Below, one piece after another: positions 7,313-11,424 of a stretch of 11,424 nucleotides of DNA. Both the position numbers and the translations under genes were made by a program. Location of the stretch: assembly GCA_026770575.1 (NCBI GenBank), contig MU657297.1, positions 8,825 to 20,248 on the forward strand, in the 5' to 3' direction. A model generated the notes under the pieces. It saw only the letters and a list, made by a program, of their open reading frames with translations, had not been told where the DNA came from and searched no databases. This DNA comes from Pelagophyceae sp. CCMP2097. Lineage: Eukaryota > Sar > Pelagophyceae. Each line of letters starts with the position of its first letter. The first letter of the stretch is position 1.

Positions 7313-7504
7313 GTTGCGAGTTGGTGGTGGTATGAAGATTCCGGGTTCGAGTCCCGGAAGAGTTATTTTCTTTTATTGGTCTTTGGGTTATGTGCAGCCG
7401 GCCGCAGCTGGCCTCGCAGCCGGCCTCGCAGCCGGCCCCGCAGCCGGCCCCGCAGCCGGCCCCGCAGCCGGCCACAACCGGTCGACCAGAGCCGGCTACA
7501 GCCG
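7313..7504 (+). repeat. SINE-like unit 1: tRNA T-arm motif plus GCAGCCGGCC minisatellite
   Basis: TTGGTGGTGGTATGAAGATT leads into CCGGGTTCGAGTCCCGG (7341-7357), a perfect tRNA T-arm (5-bp stem, TTCGAGT loop) that also forms a pol III box B. A T-rich stretch (GAGTTATTTTCTTTTATTGG) follows, then a minisatellite of about 12 bp (GCAGCCGGCCCC) from about 7394 to 7476, ending in CAACCGGTCGACCAGAGCCG. No acceptor or D arm can be matched, so it is not a tRNA gene; a tRNA-derived SINE remnant is the best reading. Confidence 0.55.
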
Positions 7505-7532
7505 TTGGTGGTGGTCTGAAGATTCCGGGTTC
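7505..7532 (+). repeat. SINE-like unit 2, left part (interrupted)
   Basis: TTGGTGGTGGTCTGAAGATT then CCGGGTTC repeats unit 1 with one change, then breaks off inside the T-loop exactly where the CACTA-like element begins. The unit resumes at 8468. Confidence 0.75.
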
Positions 7533-7757
7533 ACTGTCGAATTAGATTATCACCGGAAATCTATTAACTATTTTTGGCTCGTGAAGGCGGTTGGCGCTGC
7601 GCCGGCCACTCCCGCGAGACGCCCTGGGCGCGCTTGTTTGGCTTTTGGGTCAACTGTCTTATTTTGGCGAGACTCTGCGAAAGCTTCTTAATTAGTAGTT
7701 AATCAAGTCTAAACCTTAGGGTCCAAATCAAAAGTCGATGAAGGCGCCAATGAGTTC

Positions 7758-7818
7758 CCGGCCAATTAAGACAGACGTTAGGGGCACTGTGCCCGAACGT
7801 TATGCCCAAATTGGCCGG
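7758..7818. repeat. Central palindrome of CACTA-like copy A
   Basis: Exactly symmetric about base 7788. Outer arms are CCGGCCAATT / AATTGGCCGG, the inner core GGGCACTGTGCCC; between them the arms pair only partly. It occupies the same place as the hairpin in copy B, sharing the core but not the outer arms. Confidence 0.8.
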
Positions 7819-7851
7819 CAATTCCTTGCCTCCAAAGTAGGCTACTATTAC

Positions 7852-8330
7852 AAGAGCGCGCCGGAGGCACACGGAGGACCCGAAGGATACAGCCAAATCC
7901 CATTGCAATGCCCACGTAAATAATTGAAATTATTTAACTAATCGCTGAACTTTCAAATCCTCCTTATCTTTATTTTTATTATTTTATTTCTTATTGAGCT
8001 ATTTATTTTTTATTTTTTTTGCGGCCGAGCAGATTCGAACCTGTGACCAAAAACTTCTTCTATGATGATTCCAATGAGGCTCCTGCTCGACCTCAACTCC
8101 CAATTTTAGCAATCGCATCAACCACCAATCGCTAAATCGGCCGAGTTGCTGCCTTTTTCTTCCCAAAGGTGGAACCTCGGATTTGCTGGGCGACAGACAG
8201 ACAGACGGACGGACAGACAGACAAACAGACAGACATAATTGCCCCTGGTAATCCTTCAATCAAAGGACCCGAAGGGCCCTTGCCGTAAACTGACGTTGAA
8301 TAAACGGCAAGGACCCTTCGGGTCCTCAAA
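7852..8330. repeat. Repeat R, copy 1 (nested in CACTA-like copy A)
   Basis: Nearly the same sequence as 8893-9390, starting AAGAGCGCGCCGGAGGCACA. Order: GGACCCGAAGGATACAG; a T-rich tract (about 7955-8020); GCGGCCGAGCAGATTCGAAC at 8021-8040, whose complement holds a box-B-like GGTTCGAATCT followed by an A-rich tail; a CAGA microsatellite (8191-8236); and a terminal hairpin with 23-nt arms 8264-8286 and 8304-8326 (one mismatch). GAGGACCCGAAGG at 7874-7886 is inverted at 8315-8327, so the unit could be a TIR element; the box B plus A-rich tail on the minus strand suggests a SINE instead. Confidence 0.75.
8191..8236. repeat. CAGA/GACG microsatellite within R copy 1
   Basis: CAGACAGACAGACGGACGGA-type run of about 46 bp. 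The equivalent tract in R copy 2 (about 9251-9290) is shorter and more interrupted, as expected from slippage. Confidence 0.85.
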
Positions 8331-8467
8331 AATTTCGCGGTTTGAGACGCTGCTTCTTCGCGCGCTGGTCTCCGAGGCGCCAACTAATACGACTGGAGGG
8401 GGCGGCAAGAGCGCACGCGCTAAATAAAGTTATCTTCGGCGATTTCTGTTGTGCAAATTCGACAGTG

Positions 8468-8642
8468 GTTCGAGTCCCGGAAGAGTTATTTTCTTTTATT
8501 GGTCTTTGGGTTATGTGCAGCCGGCCGCAGCCGGCCGCAGCCGGCCTCGCAACCGGCCCCGCAGCCGGCCACAACCGGTCGGCCGGAGCCGGCTACAGCC
8601 GGTCGCAGTCGGCTGGAGCCGGCTGGAGCCGGCTGAAGCTGC
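8468..8642 (+). repeat. SINE-like unit 2, right part, with GCAGCCGGCC minisatellite
   Basis: It resumes with GTTCGAGTCCCGGAAGAGTT and the same T-rich stretch as unit 1. From 8516 GCAGCCGGCC repeats run to about 8570, then CAACCGGTCGGCCGGAGCCG and degenerate GGAGCCGGCT units to about 8640. Units 1 and 2 were therefore a tandem pair before the CACTA-like insertion. Confidence 0.7.
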
Positions 8643-8659
8643 CCTTGCTCCGTTTACAG

Positions 8660-8769
8660 ACGCGCGTCGACTTCCAAGTCGACGGCCGACACCAACTCGC
8701 AACGCGCGTCGACTTCCAAGTCGACGTCCGCCACCAGTCCGCAACACGCGTCAACTTCTAAGTTGACGG
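8660..8769. repeat. 42-bp tandem repeat, about 2.7 units, each with a palindrome
   Basis: Units start at 8660, 8702 and 8744. Each has an 18-nt palindrome: GTCGACTTCCAAGTCGAC in the first two, GTCAACTTCTAAGTTGAC in the third. The third differs at paired positions of both arms, so the palindrome is kept. In the plus frame the repeat would encode a 14-residue unit, but the surrounding frame runs through minisatellite and transposon end and is not credible as a gene. Confidence 0.8.
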
Positions 8770-8801
8770 TCGCAACAAAATCCGAGAGTGAAATGCCATT
8801 T

Positions 8802-8818
8802 CCGGGGCTTGAACCCGG
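8802..8818 (-). repeat. Isolated tRNA T-arm / box-B motif
   Basis: The minus strand reads CCGGGTTCAAGCCCCGG, a perfect 5-bp stem with a TTCAAGC loop, followed by AAATGGCA. No D arm, anticodon arm or acceptor pairing is found upstream in 8819-8892, so it is a tRNA-derived fragment rather than a gene. It is the third such motif within about 1.5 kb. Confidence 0.5.
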
Positions 8819-8892
8819 TTCCGACGAAACAATCGCCGATATTACTGAAAGAAAACTTTTGACTATAACATTGCGAGGCTGTAAAATATTAG

Positions 8893-9390
8893 AAGAGCGC
8901 GCCGGAGGCACACGGAGGACCCGACTTCGAGCGAAGGATACAGACAAATCCCATTGCAATGCCCACGTAAATAATTAAAATTATTTAACTAATCGCTGAA
9001 CCTTCAAATCCTCCTTATCTTTTTGTTTTATTTATTTATTTATTTTTTATTGAGCTATTTCTTTTTTTGTTTTTTTTTGCGGCCGACCAGATTCGAACCT
9101 GTGACCAAAAACTTCTGCTATGATGATTCCAATGAGGCTCCTGCTCGACCTCCACTCCCAATTTTAGCAATCGCATAAACCACCAATCGCTGAATCGGCC
9201 GAGTTGCTGCCCTTGTCTTCCCAAAGGTGGAACCTCGCGGATTTACCTGCGGACAGACAGACATACAGAAGGACAGAAGGACGGACAGACAAAATTGCCC
9301 CTGGTAATCCTTCAATCAAAGGACCCGAAGGGCCCTTGCCGTAAACTGACGTTGATTATACGGCAAGGACCCTTTGGGTCCTCAATAATG
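8893..9390. repeat. Repeat R, copy 2
   Basis: Near-identical to 7852-8330 over its whole length, with a 10-nt indel (CTTCGAGCGA) near 8925, a different T-rich tract length, and a changed microsatellite (about 9251-9290). The terminal hairpin arms are 9320-9342 and 9360-9382. The box-B-like GGTTCGAATCT is on the minus strand at 9089-9099. It ends CTCAATAATG like the truncated copy at 7098-7146. Confidence 0.8.
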
Positions 9391-9469
9391 AAGGTCTGAA
9401 AAGGGCCTTCCGAGTCCCAGAACATTCTCAGAATCTCGAGAACGTGGACTAAGGGCCGTTCTATCGGCA

Positions 9470-9562
9470 TTCCGATTTCCCTCGTTCCGATTTCGTTCCG
9501 ATTTATTAGCAAGGCCGTTGATTCCGATTACCGGCGTTCTGTTTCTTTGTCTCGTTCCGATT
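9470..9562 (+). promoter_or_regulatory. Cluster of five TTCCGATT motifs upstream of the SAP gene
   Basis: TTCCGATT occurs at 9470-9477, 9485-9492, 9496-9503, 9522-9529 and 9555-9562, four of them as TTCCGATTT and three as CGTTCCGATTT. They end 34 bp before the SAP start codon. Density and position suggest binding sites for a regulator, or for the element's own DNA-binding protein; it could also be a simple degenerate tandem repeat. Confidence 0.4.
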
Positions 9563-9596
9563 TCGCGCGACGTTCTTTTAGCGACAAGGGCTCGAC

Positions 9597-9980
9597 ATGG
9601 CCGCAGTGAGCTCCAAGGCGCGGAAGCACACTGGTGCCACGGCCCCGCCTCTGGGTGTGGAGGCGCCTCTGTTGTCAGATGAGGTCATTGCCGACATCGG
9701 CGCCGTGGACCTGAAGAAGGTCTGCCGTGATATGAAGCTGTATCAGGGCGGGAACAAGGAGGCGCTGCGCATGCGCGTGGAGAACTTCATCGACCATAAC
9801 CACAACAAGATTTACATTCAGGTGGTGCCGTCCGACAGGGCTTATACGCCTGGAGAGACCAACGGCTGCACCCGCGCGGGCCATGGCCGGCACCACCACC
9901 GCGCCCAAACAAGGCCGCGCCGTCGTCTACAGACTAGTACAGTTGGAAGCGATGCCGTAGCGGCTACGGCTTCAAAATGA
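9597..9980 (+). CDS. Small SAP-domain DNA-binding protein
   Basis: The ATG at 9597 has a good context (GACATGG). Residues about 30-65 read VIADIGAVDLKKVCRDMKLY, then QGGNKEALRMRVENFIDH. This fits a SAP motif: helix LKKVCRDM, the G-N-K turn, helix ALRMRVENFI. SAP domains bind AT-rich DNA and are found in chromatin, RNA-processing and mobile-element proteins. The first 25 residues are a short basic/Ala tail. After about residue 80 the frame becomes His/Arg-rich with poor third-position bias, so the real gene probably splices away. It ends 81 bp from the tail-to-tail Harbinger-type transposase; an accessory DNA-binding role for that element is inferred from position only. Confidence 0.6.
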   Translation: MAAVSSKARKHTGATAPPLGVEAPLLSDEVIADIGAVDLKKVCRDMKLYQGGNKEALRMRVENFIDHNHNKIYIQVVPSDRAYTPGETNGCTRAGHGRHHHRAQTRPRRRLQTSTVGSDAVAATASK

Positions 9981-10141
9981 AGTCCAACGACCTTTCCGGC
10001 GACCCGCCGGTCTTCGGCGCCGAGTCGACGCGCGACGTCCCCACAGGGGGGGCTCTAAAAGTTATGCGTAGTACGGCCGGAAGCCGCCGCGCAGCGGCTG
10101 GGTTGCCCGTCGGCATTGATTCTCCTCGAGTCGGTTGGTGA
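9957..10141 (+). other. Candidate second exon of the SAP gene
   Basis: In another frame, GYGFKMKSNDLSGDPPVFGA then ESTRDVPTGG has almost only G or C at third codon positions through about 10050, unlike the SAP frame over 9900-9980. It runs open to a TGA at 10139-10141. One possible splice would leave the SAP frame after GTGGTGCC (about 9827) at GTCCGACAGG and re-enter after GATGCCGTAG at about 9957; an earlier donor at the GTG of ATTCAG|GTGGTG is also possible. The tail overlaps the transposase 3' end, so the true end may be earlier. Confidence 0.3.
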
Positions 10142-11424
10142 GATCGAGTCGCAGTCCGGACTGTTCGGTATCGCGGCGGCCGCTGCGGCGGGCCTCGGTC
10201 GCACAGTCGCCTTGGTCGTAGGGCAGGGAGAAGCCGGCACGGTCCGCGTCGGCGTCGCGGTAGCCCGTGGTGCCCTCGCAGAAGGCCTCGGCTGGCACCT
10301 TGTCGTCGATGCAGATGTTATGGAGCTTCATCGTCACCTGCACGACCAGCGACGCACGGTCCAGGTTGCAGGTCAGTTGCCGATGGAGGACCCCCCAGCG
10401 CCGGACGTAGATGCCGAACGCCTGCTCGATGTGGATGCGGTTGCTGCTCTGGTAATAGTTGAACGCGTCCTTGTATGTGACCAGGTTCTTCCCAGACCTA
10501 GCGCGTGTGCGTGAACACTCGCCTGCTCATCACCGCTTCTCAACACAGCCATCCCGGTCTTTCCCCCGTCGCCCCTTACCCTGGATTCAGTTTTCCTATG
10601 ACCGACGAGCCCAGGAGACACTGCCGCGGACCACGGGGTCAAGAGCCAGTTGCATGCGCGGTACGCCTCGTCGCCCGCGATCCAGAAGCCGTAGGACAGG
10701 GGCTCGGCCTCGAAGCGACCCGCGAGGTGGGAGAGCATCCAGGCCGTCGAGTCGTGCGACGAGCCCCGCGCCTTAGCAGACATCCAGAGGAAGCGGTAGT
10801 TCGAGTCGCAGATGGCCTGGACGTTCAGCGCGAAGCCCTTGCGGTTGTAGTACGTCATCGGGCACCCGTCGAAGATGAGCCAGGGCTTGAGGATCCAGAT
10901 GGCGATGCCATCGAGTGCCCCAACGCAGCCGGGTGCGACGTCCGCGTACCGTTTGTTGAAACCGCGCGCGAGATCATGGAGCCAGCGCGTCCGAGCCGCC
11001 GCAGAGTCGACGCCCTCGTGCTCGTCGAACCAGGGCACCGCCATGGTCTCGACCTTGTTGATTGCTTCCACCGTCAGCCAGAGGACCCGGTAGAACGTAG
11101 CGGGCGCGACGCCGTGCATGTCGGCATTGTCGATGTAGTGCCCGCCCGCGAGGTAGCGCAGCGACATCGACAGGCGCAGCTCGCACGAAACGGCCGCCTC
11201 GGTAAGAGGCGGCTGTCGGGCGACGTACGGGTAGATCTTCGCCGCTAGCTTTTCAGACGACTTCTTGGACAGCCGGTACCTATAAAGAGGATTGCCCGGC
11301 AGCGGGAAGGGAGTGGGCCCAAGAGGACACACCGGCGCCTGAACTCGCGCTCAGAGAGGCTGGTTCGCCGCATGTCCCAGTCCATGCGAGGGCTCACGAA
11401 GTTTCGAATCCGGTCGTCGACCAC
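10062..11424 (-). CDS. PIF/Harbinger transposase (DDE_Tnp_4), three exons, 5' end at or beyond the window edge
   Basis: It cuts and pastes its element through an RNase H-fold DDE nuclease. Read as exons 11424-11333, 11279-10632 and 10497-10062, it gives 391 residues in one frame with a stop at 10062-10064. Exon 1 has FVSPRMDWDMRRTSLSEREF joined to RRRYRLSKKSSEKLAAKIY, the usual N-terminal region; exon 2 has a helix-turn-helix-like RYLAGGHYIDNADMHGVAPA, the first Asp in VGALDG, the second in AICDSNYRFLWM, and AGDEAYRACNWLLTPW; exon 3 has KDAFNYYQSSNRIHIEQAFG with the catalytic Glu, then the RRWGVL and KLHNICID motifs. D, D and E are about residues 154, 189 and 271 from the window edge. The first in-window ATG is at 11385, but the frame is open to the edge. 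Key motifs are intact, so it may be functional. Confidence 0.85.
10498..10631 (-). other. Intron 2 of the Harbinger-type transposase (134 nt)
   Basis: On the minus strand CCCCGTG|GTCCGCGG ... CGCGCTAG|GTCTGGG. Removing it joins LLTPW to SGKNLVTYKDAFNYYQ, which is the normal spacing between these motifs, and restores the frame carrying the catalytic Glu. Phase 2. The unspliced frame reads on into a Ser/Arg-rich nonsense tail. A frameshift in a dead gene is the alternative, but clean GT-AG borders favour an intron. Confidence 0.7.
11280..11332 (-). other. Intron 1 of the Harbinger-type transposase (53 nt)
   Basis: On the minus strand CGCCG|GTGTGTCC ... TTTATAG|GTACCGG. Removing it joins EREFRRR to YRLSKKSS, a continuous N-terminal block; without removal the exon 2 frame meets a TGA at 11351-11353. 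Phase 2. Confidence 0.7.

Larger units (their letters stand above)
7532..8467 (+). mobile_element. CACTA-like element, copy A (936 bp), inserted in a T-arm motif
   Basis: Termini are CACTGTCGAATT (7532-7543) and AATTCGACAGTG (8456-8467). The flanking GTT at 7529-7531 and 8468-8470 is a 3-bp target duplication: deleting the element and one GTT rebuilds CCGGGTTCGAGTCCCGG exactly as in unit 1. CACTG ends with a 3-bp duplication are the hallmark of CACTA/EnSpm elements. The terminal parts match copy B in inverted orientation. It is longer than copy B because an R repeat (7852-8330) lies inside. No transposase gene; it would depend on a CACTA transposase elsewhere. Confidence 0.75.

Noticed and set aside
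7341..7357. tRNA gene
   Set aside because: Only the T-arm is present; no D arm, anticodon arm or pairing acceptor stem at the required distances here, at 8802-8818 or at 8031-8041.
7107..7691. 194-codon plus-strand open frame with GLAAGPAAGPAAG-type repeats
   Set aside because: It runs through the R fragment, the SINE-like unit, its minisatellite and into the CACTA-like element; the protein repeat is just the translated minisatellite.
8342..8761. 139-codon open frame with a 14-residue repeat TRVDFQVD
   Set aside because: Crosses the element boundary, minisatellite and 42-bp tandem repeat; a product of repeat lengths divisible by three.
8660..8769. CRISPR-like repeat-spacer array
   Set aside because: Fewer than three contiguous 42-bp units with similar, not unique, intervening sequence, in a eukaryotic context.

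Overview
The window looks like nuclear DNA of a GC-rich microbial eukaryote, most likely an alga of the stramenopile/pelagophyte type. This rests on spliceosomal-type introns, an F-box/WD40-like protein, a GT92-like glycosyltransferase with an N-terminal signal, a PIF/Harbinger transposase, and dense short inverted-repeat elements and satellites. The lineage is an inference; no rRNA or complete tRNA gene is present to test it.

Layout. (1) 1-531: non-coding, with a 242-bp segment bounded by 16-bp perfect inverted repeats. (2) 532-1914 (+): secreted or Golgi-type GT92-like glycosyltransferase; an in-frame 81-bp segment splitting a conserved motif is probably a GC-AG intron. (3) 2275-3335 (-): F-box-like/WD40 protein converging on the glycosyltransferase; the seventh propeller blade is displaced by a 2-nt frameshift. 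(4) 3498-3818 (+): probable relic of a transposase-type helix-turn-helix domain. (5) 4030-9390: more than 5 kb without a convincing gene, made almost entirely of nested repeats. It holds two inverted copies of a CACTG-ended (CACTA-like) element, two TA-flanked MITE-like elements, palindromic CTTGAAAG satellites, a tRNA-T-arm-containing SINE-like dimer with a GCAGCCGGCC minisatellite, and a ~480-bp repeat family (R) present as two long copies and one fragment. One CACTA-like copy sits exactly inside the T-arm/box-B sequence of the second SINE-like unit and itself contains an R copy, so the layering can be read. (6) 9597-9980 (+) SAP-domain protein and 10062-11424 (-) PIF/Harbinger transposase, tail to tail. 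The transposase reads through three exons with its D, D and E residues present.

How the parts relate. The two cellular-type genes (2, 3) are convergent and independent. The right end may be a two-gene Harbinger-type element in which a small SAP DNA-binding protein takes the place of the usual Myb-like accessory protein; this is the most interesting hypothesis here. The middle is a transposon graveyard whose boundaries are unusually well preserved.
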